DNA from: Maritimibacter sp. DP1N21-5
Lineage (GTDB): Bacteria; Pseudomonadota; Alphaproteobacteria; Rhodobacterales; Rhodobacteraceae
Assembly: GCF_019218295.1 (NCBI RefSeq)
Contig: NZ_JAHUZF010000006.1
Span: forward strand, 992,001 to 1,056,000
DNA: 64,000 bases
Direction of reading: 5' to 3'
Positions 26,635 through 35,974 of the stretch are shown piece by piece. The position numbers were made by a program, and so were the translations under genes. The notes beneath the pieces are model-generated. The model had not been told where the DNA came from. It did not search any database and was given only the letters and a program-made list of their open reading frames with translations. The stretch's first letter is position 1. Each line of letters begins with the position of its first letter.

Positions 26635-28104
26635 ATGTCCCCCCTCATACTCCTCGCCATCGTCATCGCCCTTTCGGTCGCCGGCTACGTCCTCGGACGC
26701 GCCCGCGCCGTGGCCTCCGTGGACGACGTGCGCAAGCTGCACTCGCTGCCGAATTTCTACGGAATGAATGTGGCGATGCTCGCCTTCGTTCCCGCTGTCC
26801 TGCTCCTGGCCGTCTGGGTCGTCGCCCAGCCGATGGTGATCTCCGGGCAGGTCAGGGGGATGGTCCCCGAGACCATGTACGATGACACCGGCGCCCTGAG
26901 CCTTATCATGTCGGATGTGAGCCGGGTGGCAGAGGGCCTCTCGCTTGCCGTTCAGCAGGGCGTCGTGAGCGCAGAAGAGGCCGCGTCGCTCGACGCCGGC
27001 ACGACCAACGTGCGCGAGATGCTCGCTGGCGTCGGTGTCGCGATCGGGTCGGACGTGGCGCCCGAAGTGCTCGAGGCCGCGCAAAGCTACCGCGCGATGA
27101 ACAGCACCGGCCATTGGATCATGACGGTGCTCGTGCTGATCGTAGCCGTCGCCGGCTTCCTTTATGCCTATCGCTCGACCACCGGCGAGATGCGGGCGCG
27201 CAACCGGGTGGAGCAGGGCATCCTGATCCTTCTCATATCGGCGGCGCTGATCGCGATCCTGACCACGGTCGGCATCGTGCTGTCGCTTCTCTTCAACACG
27301 ATCAAGTTCTTCCAGCTCTATCCGGCTGACGAGTTCTTCTTCGGCACCACCTGGGCGCCATCATTCGGCGGCGGATCGGAGCTTGGGATCCTGCCGCTCC
27401 TCTGGGGCACGCTCTACATCTCTCTCATCGCGCTTGCGGTGGCCGTGCCCATTGGGCTCTTCGCGGCGATCTACCTGTCGGAATACGCCGGCCCCAAGCT
27501 GCGCTCTGTCGCGAAGCCGCTGCTCGAGGTGCTCGCCGGTATTCCCACCATCGTCTACGGTCTCTTCGCGCTTCTGACCGTGGGTCCGCTCCTGCTCGAG
27601 GTGTTCGGGGCAGGGGGCATCCTGAGCCTGGGCTGGATGCAGGGCGGGACGGCGGTCATGACAGCGGGGCTCGTGATGGGCATCATGCTCATCCCCTTTG
27701 TCTCGTCGCTCTCGGACGACATCATCAACGCGGTGCCGCAGGCGATGCGTGACGGGTCCTATGGGCTCGGCGCGACCCAGTCCGAAACGATCCGCAAAGT
27801 CGTGCTTCCGGCCGCGCTTCCGGGCATCGTGGGGGCGATCCTCCTCGCCGCGTCGCGCGCCATCGGCGAGACCATGATCGTGGTCCTGGGCGCTGGGGCG
27901 GCCGCTCGCCTCAGCCTCAATCCCTTCGATGCGATGACCACGGTCACCGCCAAGATCGTGAGCCAGCTCACCGGTGACGCGGACTTCGCGAGCCCCGAAG
28001 CGCTGGTCGCCTTTTCGCTCGGAATGACGCTCTTCGTCGTCACGCTCTGCCTCAACATCCTCGCGCTCTACATCGTGCGCAAATACCGGGAACAGTACGA
28101 ATGA
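26635..28104 (+). CDS. pstC: PstC, phosphate ABC transporter permease (long form)
   Basis: A 489-residue permease, much longer than E. coli PstC (about 319). The N-terminal third has two helices around a roughly 100-residue polar loop (about residues 70-155), the arrangement known as the DUF3708-type extension. The C-terminal part is a standard binding-protein-dependent permease domain with the EAA-like loop DGSYGLGATQSETIRKVVLPAALPGIVGA. Its stop overlaps the pstA start (ATGA). Confidence 0.93.
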   Translation: MSPLILLAIVIALSVAGYVLGRARAVASVDDVRKLHSLPNFYGMNVAMLAFVPAVLLLAVWVVAQPMVISGQVRGMVPETMYDDTGALSLIMSDVSRVAEGLSLAVQQGVVSAEEAASLDAGTTNVREMLAGVGVAIGSDVAPEVLEAAQSYRAMNSTGHWIMTVLVLIVAVAGFLYAYRSTTGEMRARNRVEQGILILLISAALIAILTTVGIVLSLLFNTIKFFQLYPADEFFFGTTWAPSFGGGSELGILPLLWGTLYISLIALAVAVPIGLFAAIYLSEYAGPKLRSVAKPLLEVLAGIPTIVYGLFALLTVGPLLLEVFGAGGILSLGWMQGGTAVMTAGLVMGIMLIPFVSSLSDDIINAVPQAMRDGSYGLGATQSETIRKVVLPAALPGIVGAILLAASRAIGETMIVVLGAGAAARLSLNPFDAMTTVTAKIVSQLTGDADFASPEALVAFSLGMTLFVVTLCLNILALYIVRKYREQYE

Positions 28105-29456
28105 CCGACATCACGCCAGACAACATCGGCGCCGGCCCGAGCCGTTCGTCGATCCTGCGCCCGGATGCGCGGACCACGAAACGCAACGCCGCCGAGAAAC
28201 GCTTTCGCATCTATGGCATGATCGCCATCGCGATCGGGATGTTCTTTCTCGTGGCACTCTTGACCACGATCATCTCGCGCGGCATTCCTGCCTTCCAGCA
28301 GACCTTCATCGTCCTGAATGTCGACCTGCCGGAAGAGACGCTCGACAAGTCCGGGACCCGGGACCTCGATGAGATGAAGAAGGTCTCGACCTTTGGATAT
28401 TCTCCGCTGATTGACCAGGCGATGGCCGATGCGTTGGCCGGGCAGGGGATCGAGAACCCATTCGAAAGCGCCAAGGACCTTGGTGCGCTCCTCTCGGCCT
28501 CGGCTGCCGCGCAGGTCCGCGATCAGGTGCTCGCGAACCCGGACCTCGTGGGCACGAGCCATGAATTCAAGGTACTCGCCAGTTCGCGCGTCGACGGCTA
28601 CCTCAAGGGGCGTGTAACCCGCGAGAGCATCGAACGCGACAAGAGCATCAGCCCGGCGCACCTCGACCTCGTCGACGCTTTGCAGGATGAAGGCGTGGTC
28701 ACGAAGAGCTTCAACTGGAGCTTCATCACCGGGGCCGATGCGTCGGAAAGCCGCCCGGAGCAGGCGGGGATCGGCGTCTCCATGCTGGGGTCCCTCTACA
28801 TGATGTTCGTCGTGCTGGCGCTCTCGCTGCCCATCGGTGTCGCCGCCTCGATCTATCTCGAAGAGTTCGCCAAGCAGAACCGCTTCACCGACCTGATCGA
28901 GGTGAACATCTCGAACCTCGCCGCGGTGCCTTCGATCGTCTTCGGGATCCTGGGCCTCGCCGTATTCATCCAGTTCGTTCACCTGCCGCAGTCCGCGCCA
29001 CTGGTCGGGGGTCTCGTCCTCACGCTCATGACACTGCCGACGATCATCATTTCCACCCGCGCGGCAATCAAAGCGGTGCCGCCCTCCATCCGGGAGGCCG
29101 CTCTGGGAATCGGGGCGTCCAAGACGCAGACCGTGTTTCACCACGTTCTGCCGCTCGCCATGCCCGGCATCCTCACCGGGACGATCATCGGCCTCGCCCA
29201 AGCGCTTGGCGAAACCGCGCCGCTGCTCCTGATCGGGATGGTGGGCTACATCGCCTCGAACTATCCGGACGGCGTCATGGACGGGTTCCTCAGCCCCAAC
29301 TCGGCGATGCCCGCCCAGATCTATGAATGGGCGAAACGCGCCGATCCGGCCTATTACGAACGGGCCTGGGGCGGGATCATCATCCTGCTGATCTTCCTCA
29401 TGACCATGAACATCATCGCGGTGATCCTGCGCCGCCGGTTCGAGCGCCGCTGGTAA
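28101..29456 (+). CDS. pstA: PstA, phosphate ABC transporter permease (long form)
   Basis: A 451-residue permease, again longer than E. coli PstA (about 296). After one N-terminal helix ([21 protein letters not shown]) comes a large polar periplasmic region to about residue 230, as in the DUF3333 extension of alphaproteobacterial PstA. The permease domain has the EAA loop [29 protein letters not shown]. It is coupled to pstC by overlap; 34 bases separate it from pstB. Confidence 0.93.
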   Translation: MTDITPDNIGAGPSRSSILRPDARTTKRNAAEKRFRIYGMIAIAIGMFFLVALLTTIISRGIPAFQQTFIVLNVDLPEETLDKSGTRDLDEMKKVSTFGYSPLIDQAMADALAGQGIENPFESAKDLGALLSASAAAQVRDQVLANPDLVGTSHEFKVLASSRVDGYLKGRVTRESIERDKSISPAHLDLVDALQDEGVVTKSFNWSFITGADASESRPEQAGIGVSMLGSLYMMFVVLALSLPIGVAASIYLEEFAKQNRFTDLIEVNISNLAAVPSIVFGILGLAVFIQFVHLPQSAPLVGGLVLTLMTLPTIIISTRAAIKAVPPSIREAALGIGASKTQTVFHHVLPLAMPGILTGTIIGLAQALGETAPLLLIGMVGYIASNYPDGVMDGFLSPNSAMPAQIYEWAKRADPAYYERAWGGIIILLIFLMTMNIIAVILRRRFERRW

Positions 29457-29490
29457 GCGCGCCCCATTACAAAAGGAGCGGGGAGTTCCT

Positions 29491-30291
29491 ATGATGAAAG
29501 ACAATATCGAAGAAAAAATCGGGGTGGACGCGATGGAAACCAAATTCTCGGCGCGCGACGTTCAGGTCTATTACGGCGACAACCACGCCATCAAGGACGT
29601 GAATGTGGACATCCTCGACAAGACCGTGACCGCCTTCATCGGTCCCTCGGGCTGCGGCAAGTCGACGTTCCTCAGGTCGCTCAACCGGATGAACGACACC
29701 ATCGACGTCTGCCGGGTGATGGGTGACATCCTGCTCGATGGCGAAGATATCTACGATCCCAAGGTCGACCCGGTGCAGCTACGCGCCAAGGTGGGCATGG
29801 TGTTCCAGAAGCCGAACCCGTTTCCCAAGTCGATCTACGACAACGTGGCCTATGGCCCGCGCATTCACGGGCTTGCCCGCAACAAGGCCGAGCTGGACGA
29901 GATCGTGGAGAAATCGCTCCGCCGCGGTGCGATCTGGAACGAGGTCAAGGATCGGCTCGACGCGCCGGGGACGGGGCTTTCAGGCGGGCAGCAGCAGCGC
30001 CTGTGCATCGCGCGCGCCGTGGCGACCGAACCGGAAGTGCTCCTGATGGACGAACCGTGCTCGGCTCTGGACCCCATCGCGACCGCGCAGGTCGAGGAAC
30101 TGATCGACGAACTCAAAGCCAACTACTCGGTCATCATCGTCACCCACTCAATGCAGCAGGCCGCGCGGGTGAGCCAGAAGACGGCATTCTTCCACCTGGG
30201 CCATCTCGTCGAATACGGCGACACGAACCAGATTTTCACGAACCCGACCGATCCCCGGACGGAAAGCTATATCACCGGCCGGATCGGGTAA
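29491..30291 (+). CDS. pstB: PstB, phosphate ABC transporter ATPase
   Basis: A 266-residue ATPase of the Pst importer. Walker A is [10 protein letters not shown], the signature [14 protein letters not shown], Walker [14 protein letters not shown], and the switch His is in [35 protein letters not shown] is characteristic of PstB. AAAAGGAGCGGGGAG precedes the ATG at 29491; the internal ATG of [19 protein letters not shown] is a possible alternative start. Confidence 0.97.
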   Translation: MMKDNIEEKIGVDAMETKFSARDVQVYYGDNHAIKDVNVDILDKTVTAFIGPSGCGKSTFLRSLNRMNDTIDVCRVMGDILLDGEDIYDPKVDPVQLRAKVGMVFQKPNPFPKSIYDNVAYGPRIHGLARNKAELDEIVEKSLRRGAIWNEVKDRLDAPGTGLSGGQQQRLCIARAVATEPEVLLMDEPCSALDPIATAQVEELIDELKANYSVIIVTHSMQQAARVSQKTAFFHLGHLVEYGDTNQIFTNPTDPRTESYITGRIG

Positions 30292-30305
30292 GGAGCACGA
30301 AGACT

Positions 30306-31040
30306 ATGAGCGAACAAAGCCAACACATCGCCTCGGCCTTCGACCGGGATCTGGAAAGCATCCAGGCGCTCGTGATGAAGATGGGCGGGCTCGTCGAAGC
30401 CGCCATCCGGGACAGCGCTCAGGCGCTCAAGGCGCGGGATCTGGAGCTTGCCGAAAAGGTGCGCAAGGGAGACCAGAAGATCGACGAGCTCGAAGACCTG
30501 ATCAACACCCATTGCGCGCAGGTCATCGCCATGCGCCAGCCGATCGCGAGCGATCTGCGCACGGTGCTGACCGTTATGAAGATTGCCGGCAACCTGGAGC
30601 GGATCGGAGACTACGCCAAGAACCTTGCCAAGCGGACCGAGGTCCTGAGCCACATGCAGCCCATCGGTGATGCCACCAGCGCGATCAAGCGGATGGCGCG
30701 GGAAGTGGAGCATATGCTCAACGACGGGCTCGACGCCTATATCCGTCGCGACGCGAAACTCGCCGACGACGTGCGCCACCGCGACCTCGAAGTCGACCAG
30801 ATGTACAACGCGCTTTTCCGCGAGTTCCTGACATTCATGATGGAAGACCCGCGCAACATCACGGCCTGCATGCACCTCCATTTCATCGCCAAGAATATCG
30901 AGCGGATGGGGGACCACGTCACCTCGGTCGCCGACCAGGTGATCTATCTCGCGACAGGTACCATGCCCGGGGACCCGCGTCCCAAGGACAACCAGTCGAT
31001 CTACAAAGTGGACGGAGCGCTTGACGAGGCTGATGAATGA
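30306..31040 (+). CDS. phoU: PhoU, phosphate signalling regulator
   Basis: A 244-residue, all-helical PhoU with two repeats of the three-helix PhoU domain. Metal-binding signatures appear in both halves (IASDLRTVLTVMKIAGNLERIGDYAKNLA; CMHLHFIAKNIERMGDHVTSVAD). PhoU links the Pst transporter to PhoR and represses the Pho response when phosphate is plentiful. The ATG at 30306 follows AAGGAGCACGAAG, 14 bases after pstB; its stop overlaps phoB. Confidence 0.96.
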   Translation: MSEQSQHIASAFDRDLESIQALVMKMGGLVEAAIRDSAQALKARDLELAEKVRKGDQKIDELEDLINTHCAQVIAMRQPIASDLRTVLTVMKIAGNLERIGDYAKNLAKRTEVLSHMQPIGDATSAIKRMAREVEHMLNDGLDAYIRRDAKLADDVRHRDLEVDQMYNALFREFLTFMMEDPRNITACMHLHFIAKNIERMGDHVTSVADQVIYLATGTMPGDPRPKDNQSIYKVDGALDEADE

Positions 31041-31726
31041 GCGCCGATAAACCGTTGGTCTTGCTGGTTGAAGACGAGCCGGCCCAACGTGAGATCCTGC
31101 GCTACAACCTCGCGTCCGAGGGCTATGACGTGTCGATCGCCGAAAATGGCGACGACGCGCTGGTGCTGGTGGAGGAAATCGGTCCGGACCTGATCCTGCT
31201 CGACTGGATGCTTCCGGGTGTCTCGGGGATCGAGATCTGCCGCCGCGTGAAGAGCCGAAAGTCGAGCGTGGATATTCCGGTCATCATGCTCTCGGCGCGG
31301 TCGGACGAGCTGGACCGGGTACGCGGGCTCGAAACCGGAGCGGACGACTATATGGTCAAGCCGTTCTCGGTGCAGGAGCTCATGGCCCGCATCCGCACCC
31401 AGCTTCGGCGCACGCGGCCAGCCAGCGTGGGGCAGCGGCTCGAATACGAGGATATCGTGCTCGACGGCGAAACCCATCGTGTCACGCGCGATGGCGCCGC
31501 GATCAAGCTCGGGCCGACGGAATTCCGGCTCCTGACGACCTTCATGGAAAAACCGGGCCGCGTGTGGAGCCGTGAACAGCTTCTGGATCGTGTCTGGGGC
31601 CGCGAGGTCTATGTCGATACGCGCACGGTTGACGTCCACGTGGGCCGATTACGCAAGGCGCTGTGCCGCGACGGTGGAGAGGATCCGCTGCGCACGGTGC
31701 GGGGCACGGGCTACGCGCTGGGGTAG
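31037..31726 (+). CDS. phoB: PhoB, phosphate response regulator
   Basis: A 229-residue OmpR-family regulator. The receiver has the acidic pair E12-D13, the phosphoacceptor D56 (LILLDWMLPG) and K108 (YMVKPFS). The C-terminal winged helix contains LGPTEFRLLTTFMEKPGRVWSREQLLDRVWG and VDVHVGRLRKAL, as in PhoB. It ends the phoR-pstSCAB-phoU-phoB cluster and should bind the repeat upstream of pstS. The ATG overlaps the phoU stop. Confidence 0.96.
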   Translation: MSADKPLVLLVEDEPAQREILRYNLASEGYDVSIAENGDDALVLVEEIGPDLILLDWMLPGVSGIEICRRVKSRKSSVDIPVIMLSARSDELDRVRGLETGADDYMVKPFSVQELMARIRTQLRRTRPASVGQRLEYEDIVLDGETHRVTRDGAAIKLGPTEFRLLTTFMEKPGRVWSREQLLDRVWGREVYVDTRTVDVHVGRLRKALCRDGGEDPLRTVRGTGYALG

Positions 31727-31764
31727 GTTCCGGGGCATAGCGGCTTCGCCACATGCCTCCGTCG

Positions 31765-31780
31765 CATAATCAGTATTATG
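31765..31780. promoter_or_regulatory. AT-rich dyad upstream of luxR
   Basis: CATAAT (31765-31770), CAGT, ATTATG (31775-31780), in an AT-rich stretch that is unusual for this window, just before a TTGACG (31790-31795) that could be a -35 element. Possible operator in the promoter of the LuxR gene. Confidence 0.3.
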
Positions 31781-31849
31781 TAAAATTTATTGACGTGCAA
31801 ACCCGCGCTCACGCTTGGTATCGGGCATTCCCTCAACCGACCGGCAAGC

Positions 31850-31875
31850 GTTGCAATCCGCAAGATATTTGCAAC
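31850..31875. promoter_or_regulatory. Inverted repeat upstream of luxR, candidate autoregulatory site
   Basis: GTTGCAA (31850-31856) is repeated inverted as TTGCAAC (31869-31875), 12 bases apart, 114 bases before the LuxR start. Flanking CAAG and CTTG extend the symmetry with a two-base offset. The 26-base span is longer than a classic 20-bp lux box, so LuxR binding is a guess. Confidence 0.35.
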
Positions 31876-31988
31876 TTGGGGAGGATTTGTCTCGACAAGT
31901 CTGCCCCTGCGCCCTTGAATGAAGGGAACGATCGACCAGCGATGTGCCCGTCAGAGGCGCATGCCGATCTTGGAATGAAGGGGTTGGG

Positions 31989-32816
31989 ATGCTGGCATTC
32001 GCCGGTCCTCTCGTGAGAGCGAAGTCGCTGCAGCAGGTGTGGAGCCTTCTGTCGAGCGAAATGGCGCTCTATGGGTTCGACCGCCTGATCTATGGCTTCA
32101 CGCGCTTCGCGACGCCCAACGGTGTCGGTGCGCTTGAAGATGCGCTGTTCCTGACCAGCCACGACCGGCAGTATTTCAATCGTTTCATCGGCGACCGGAT
32201 GTTCCTGCATGCGCCGCTGACGCGGTGGGTGCAGGAAAACAAAGTCGGATCCTGTTCCTGGGGCGCGCTCTGGACGAAGCCGGAGGACCTTCGGCCAGAA
32301 GAGCGTGACGTGGTCGCCTTTAACATCGCGATGGGTGTAACAGCCGGATACACCATCGCGGTCCCTACCCCGTCGCCGCGTTCCTACGCGCTCTTTGCGC
32401 TGACCGGCATGCGCGGATTGACCCAGAAGGATCTGGATGAGACCTGGGCAGCACATGGCCCGGAGATCGAGGTGAAGTGTAACCTCGCCCATCTCAAGAT
32501 CGCCTCCCTGCCGATCGACACGGCGCGTACGAAACTGTCTCGGCGGCAGCTCGAGGTGCTCGAATGGGTCGCCCTCGGCAAATCGAACCAGGACGTCGCC
32601 ACGATCATGGGCGTGTCGGTTCCGACGGTGGAAAAACACCTGCGCAATGCCCGTGAAAAGCTGGTCGTCGACACCACGGCACAGGCCGTGGCCAAGCTGA
32701 CCTTCCTCAACCAGATGTATGTCAGCGCGACCGAGGGAACCGAAATGGATCTCAACCGGGAAGCCGGCGACAGCATGCGCCGCCTCTTCGCGACCGTTCC
32801 GGCGCATGACGGCTAG
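31989..32816 (+). CDS. LuxR-family autoinducer-binding regulator without adjacent luxI
   Basis: A 275-residue LuxR-type regulator. The N-terminal half has the autoinducer-binding pattern (ALYGFDRLIYGFTRF, DRMFLHAPLTRWVQENKVGSCSW, YTIAVPTPSPRSYALFALTG), and the C-terminal half has a GerE helix-turn-helix (LSRRQLEVLEWVALGKSNQDVATIMGVSVPTVEKHLRNAREKL). Such proteins bind acyl-homoserine lactones and control transcription. No luxI synthase lies in the window, so it is a solo or acts with a distant synthase. GAAGGGG precedes ATG 31989; a GTG at 31944 opens the same frame but lacks a ribosome site. A tail of about 25 residues follows the HTH. Confidence 0.88.
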   Translation: MLAFAGPLVRAKSLQQVWSLLSSEMALYGFDRLIYGFTRFATPNGVGALEDALFLTSHDRQYFNRFIGDRMFLHAPLTRWVQENKVGSCSWGALWTKPEDLRPEERDVVAFNIAMGVTAGYTIAVPTPSPRSYALFALTGMRGLTQKDLDETWAAHGPEIEVKCNLAHLKIASLPIDTARTKLSRRQLEVLEWVALGKSNQDVATIMGVSVPTVEKHLRNAREKLVVDTTAQAVAKLTFLNQMYVSATEGTEMDLNREAGDSMRRLFATVPAHDG

Positions 32817-33091
32817 GACGCCCCCGAGCAGTGCGCGCCTGCAACAGTGAGGAGTCAAAGTCTCAGTAAGGAAAACCTTACTGGATCATGGGCGGTGAAT
32901 CGCCGATGTTTGAGCTGTTCCGTGAGTGGTGGCTTTTGCCTGGGAACGGGGGTGGGGCGCTCGCGATTACGGGAAAGCTCCATCCCGCTTTAATCCTCAA
33001 GACAAAGAAATTGCGCGCATCTTTCTGAAAAGGTTGGGATAAATGGTGGCGCGGGTGCGGGCGCTGCTTGCGCTCGCCAAGGTGTCCCAAA
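32817..33091. other. Intergenic stretch between luxR and tsf
   Basis: Part of a 352-base gap between convergent genes. It contains a perfect 20-base dyad (listed separately), a weak hairpin CGGGA (32970-32974)/TCCCG (32983-32987), and the tsf terminator beyond its end. An open frame on the minus strand (32878-33105) has no ribosome site and an unlikely composition. I see no gene. Confidence 0.5.
32864..32883. promoter_or_regulatory. Perfect 20-base dyad downstream of luxR
   Basis: CAGTAAGG (32864-32871), AAAA, CCTTACTG (32876-32883): eight paired bases with a four-base A loop, 48 bases after the luxR stop. No T-run follows on the plus strand, so it is a poor terminator. Twenty bases is the size of a lux-type operator, but the CT...AG ends of lux boxes are absent. 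It may instead be an mRNA 3' hairpin. Confidence 0.45.
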
Positions 33092-33121
33092 GAAAAACGG
33101 CGCATCCTGAGACACGCCGTT
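33092..33121 (-). terminator. Intrinsic terminator of the rpsB-tsf transcript
   Basis: On the minus strand, AACGGCG and CGCCGTT form a 7-bp stem (plus-strand 33096-33102 and 33115-33121) with a 12-base loop, followed by a run of T (plus-strand A at 33093-33097). It lies 48 bases after the tsf stop. A second small hairpin (33137-33152, GCCGG/CCGGC) lies nearer the stop. Confidence 0.75.
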
Positions 33122-33168
33122 CGAAGTTCAACGAGAGCCGGCCATGACCGGCCCTGTCCCTCAGGCGG

Positions 33169-34044
33169 TCAGCCCTGCATCGCTTTCGCGACTTCGGCCG
33201 CGAAGTCTTCTTCGACCTTCTCGATGCCTTCGCCCACTTCCATGCGGACGTAGCCGACGATCTCGGCGCCCGCCTCTTTCGCGGCGGCAGCCACGGTCAG
33301 GTCGGGGTTGATCACGAAGTTCTGGCCAAGCAGGGTCACTTCGCCCAGGAATTTCTTCATGCGGCCTTCGATCATCTTCTCGATCACGGCTTCCGGCTTG
33401 CCGGATTCACGCGCGATGTCGATCTGGATCTGACGCTCTTTTTCCACCACGGCCGGGTCGAGGTCGGCTTCCGACAGCGAGGCCGGGTTGGCAGCGGCGA
33501 CGTGCATCGCGACCTGTTTGCCGAACTCTTCCGAACCACCGTTCAGCGCGACGAGCACGCCGATCTTGCCCATTCCGTCCGCGGCGGCGTTGTGGACATA
33601 GGAGACGACCGTTTCACCCGACACGGCGGCCATGCGGCGCACGCCCATGTTTTCGCCGATCTTGGCGATGGCGTCGGTGATCATTTCCGACACCGGCTTG
33701 CCTTCGACCGAGGCGTCTTTGAGCGCGTCGACGTCGGCCACGTTCAGAGCGGCAGCGGCGATTTTCGCGACCATGCCCTGGAAGTCGGCGTTCTTGGCGA
33801 CGAAGTCGGTTTCCGAGTTCACCTCGACGGCGACGCCCTTGCCACCCGACACGGCGACGGCGACGAGGCCTTCGGCGGCGGTGCGGCCCGATTTCTTGGC
33901 GGCAGTGGCAAGACCCTTGGTGCGCAGCCAATCCATCGCGGCGTCCATGTCGCCGTTCGTTTCGGTCAGCGCTTTTTTCGCGTCCATCATGCCCGCGCCG
34001 GAAGTCTCGCGGAGTTCTTTTACCTGTGCAGCGGTAATCGCCAT
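33169..34044 (-). CDS. tsf: Elongation factor Ts
   Basis: A 291-residue EF-Ts, the nucleotide exchange factor for EF-Tu. The N-terminal UBA-like domain ([24 protein letters not shown]) and the EF-Tu-contact motif around [13 protein letters not shown] are clear. The C-terminal core includes [14 protein letters not shown]. It follows rpsB by 84 bases on the same strand, the usual bacterial order. Confidence 0.97.
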   Translation of the reverse strand: MAITAAQVKELRETSGAGMMDAKKALTETNGDMDAAMDWLRTKGLATAAKKSGRTAAEGLVAVAVSGGKGVAVEVNSETDFVAKNADFQGMVAKIAAAALNVADVDALKDASVEGKPVSEMITDAIAKIGENMGVRRMAAVSGETVVSYVHNAAADGMGKIGVLVALNGGSEEFGKQVAMHVAAANPASLSEADLDPAVVEKERQIQIDIARESGKPEAVIEKMIEGRMKKFLGEVTLLGQNFVINPDLTVAAAAKEAGAEIVGYVRMEVGEGIEKVEEDFAAEVAKAMQG

Positions 34045-34128
34045 CTTGGATCTCCTATTGATCGAATGGGTCCGAGGGCGCGGTACACGCCCCCGGTATC
34101 AACTGTGTGACGATGAATGGCGACGCCC

Positions 34129-34896
34129 TCAGGCGCCGGCTTCCTCGGCGAGGGCTTCTTCGTTCAGCGTCTCTTCGAGCGCGCCGACGTCGATGCCGGC
34201 GGCTTCGAGCTGACCGGACATGCCGTCAAGCGCGGCGCGTGCGGCGAGATCGCAGTAGAGCGCGATGGCGCGTGCGGCGTCGTCGTTGCCGGGGATGATG
34301 TAATCCACACCCTTGGGCGAGCAGTTGGTATCGACGACGGCGACGACCGGGATGCCGAGCTTCTGGGCTTCGGCGATCGCGAGGTCTTCCTTGTTCACGT
34401 CGATGATGAAGATGAGGTCGGGAAGACCGCCCATCTCACGGATACCGCCCAGCGAAGCCTGGAGCTTAGCCTGGTCGCGTTCCATCGAAAGACGCTCACG
34501 CTTGGTGAGGCCTTCGGCGCCCGAGGCGAGCTTCTCGTCGATTTCCTTGAGGCGGTTGATCGACTGCGACACGGTCTGCCAGTTGGTCAGCGTGCCACCG
34601 AGCCAGCGATGGTTCATGTAGTACTGGGCCGACTTCTCGGCGGCATCCGCGATCGGCTTCTGGGCCTGACGCTTGGTGCCGACGAAGAGGATGCGGCCGT
34701 TCTTGGCGACGGTGTCACGAATGACCTTGAGCGCCTGATCGAGCATCGGCACGGTCTGGGTCAGGTCGAGGATGTGAATGCCATTGCGCTCACCGTAGAT
34801 GAACTCGCCCATGCGGGGGTTCCAACGCTGAGTCTGGTGGCCAAAGTGAACGCCAGCTTCCAAGAGCTGACGCAGGGAAAATTCGGGGAGCGCCAT
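34129..34896 (-). CDS. rpsB: 30S ribosomal protein S2
   Basis: A 255-residue S2 protein, with [22 protein letters not shown] at the N-terminus, [18 protein letters not shown] in the middle, and [33 protein letters not shown]. The open frame runs far upstream; I chose [10 protein letters not shown] (34896) because AAAGGA sits eight to ten bases before it, while the ATG two codons earlier would leave almost no spacing. Alphaproteobacterial S2 often carries an acidic C-terminal tail as seen here ([17 protein letters not shown]). Confidence 0.97.
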   Translation of the reverse strand: MALPEFSLRQLLEAGVHFGHQTQRWNPRMGEFIYGERNGIHILDLTQTVPMLDQALKVIRDTVAKNGRILFVGTKRQAQKPIADAAEKSAQYYMNHRWLGGTLTNWQTVSQSINRLKEIDEKLASGAEGLTKRERLSMERDQAKLQASLGGIREMGGLPDLIFIIDVNKEDLAIAEAQKLGIPVVAVVDTNCSPKGVDYIIPGNDDAARAIALYCDLAARAALDGMSGQLEAAGIDVGALEETLNEEALAEEAGA

Positions 34897-35022
34897 GTCC
34901 ATGTTCCTTTCCGGTTTGCGCCTGAGCGGGGTTTCAGGGTTGGCCTTTTCTGGCCGTCCCAACCGGTGGACCTTTGCGGGATGTCTCCCCGCAGGGCCCG
35001 ACCCCGCCTGTGAAGTGCGCGC

Positions 35023-35051
35023 GGCATAGACCGCTTTTCCCCCTATTGCAA
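35023..35051 (-). promoter_or_regulatory. Candidate sigma-70 promoter for rpsB-tsf
   Basis: On the minus strand TTGCAA (35046-35051) is followed after exactly 17 bases by TATGCC (35023-35028). The predicted leader of about 120 bases contains GGCC-AGAAAA-GGCC within GGTTGG...CCAACC, a hairpin that could be an S2-binding leader for autoregulation. The -10 match is modest. Confidence 0.4.
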
Positions 35052-35080
35052 CCCCCTGCCCCACATGCTCCAAGCGAAGC

Positions 35081-35974
35081 ATGACCAAATCACCCGACAT
35101 TCTGTGTATCGGCTCGGTCCTGTGGGACGTCATCGGCCGCACAAGCGCCCGCATGCGTCAAGGCAACGACGTTCCCGGCCATATAACGCGCATTCCCGGC
35201 GGCGTCGCCCTCAATATCGCGATGACGCTTCGGCGTTTCGGCCTCTCGCCGGGCCTTCTGTCCGCGGTGGGCACGGATCCGGCCGGGGACGAGCTGGTCG
35301 ATGCCTGCGACGACATGGGGCTTCAGACCGCGTTCCTTTTGCGGGACGCACGGTTGCCGACCGACACCTATATCGCGATCGAGGACGAGGCCGGGCTGGT
35401 TGCCGCCATGTGCGACGCCCATTCGCTCGAAGCGGCGGGCGACCGCATTCTCGCGCCGCTCTTCGACGGACGGCTCGGCTCCTACGACGCGCCGCATACC
35501 GGCGCCATCGGGCTTGACGGCAACCTGACGGAAACGCTGCTTGCCGATATCGCGCGCAATCCCGCTTTCGCCAAGGCCGATCTGCGCGTCGCGCCCGCCA
35601 GTCCCGGCAAAGCGACCCGTCTGGTTCCGCTCCTGGCCCACCCCGGCGTGACTCTCTACGTGAACCGCGAGGAAGCCGGGCTTATCCTTGGCCGGGATTT
35701 CGATGACGCCGCGTCGGCGGCCGAGGCCTTGGTCGGTGCAGGTGCCGCGCGGGCGCTCGTCACCGATGGCGCCGGTATCGCGGCCTGCGCCGACAAGCGC
35801 GGCGCGATCACCGCCCGACCGCCGGAGGTGGCGCAGAAACGCGTGACCGGGGCCGGCGACACTTTCATGGCGGCCCATATCGCCGCCGATCTGTCCGGCG
35901 CTGCCGTTCAGGACGCGCTGACCCGCGCCCTGGCTGCGGCCGCACGCTATGTTTCAGGAGAGGACGCGACGTGA
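35081..35974 (+). CDS. psuK: PfkB-family kinase, probable pseudouridine kinase
   Basis: A 297-residue ribokinase-fold enzyme. The N-terminal [10 protein letters not shown] and [16 protein letters not shown] motifs and the C-terminal anion hole [12 protein letters not shown] are those of PfkB kinases. Its stop overlaps the start of the pseudouridine-5'-phosphate glycosidase gene, so it is very likely the kinase that makes pseudouridine 5'-phosphate. It is divergent from rpsB. Only AGCGAAG, a weak ribosome site, precedes its ATG. Confidence 0.85.
   Translation: MTKSPDILCIGSVLWDVIGRTSARMRQGNDVPGHITRIPGGVALNIAMTLRRFGLSPGLLSAVGTDPAGDELVDACDDMGLQTAFLLRDARLPTDTYIAIEDEAGLVAAMCDAHSLEAAGDRILAPLFDGRLGSYDAPHTGAIGLDGNLTETLLADIARNPAFAKADLRVAPASPGKATRLVPLLAHPGVTLYVNREEAGLILGRDFDDAASAAEALVGAGAARALVTDGAGIAACADKRGAITARPPEVAQKRVTGAGDTFMAAHIAADLSGAAVQDALTRALAAAARYVSGEDAT

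Noticed and set aside
31727..31988. luxI-type synthase or small gene between phoB and luxR
   Set aside because: No frame with coding character is present; the stretch holds only dyads and possible promoter elements.
32878..33105. 75-codon minus-strand frame in the luxR-tsf gap
   Set aside because: It overlaps the tsf terminator, lacks a ribosome site and has unlikely composition (many Pro, Arg, His).
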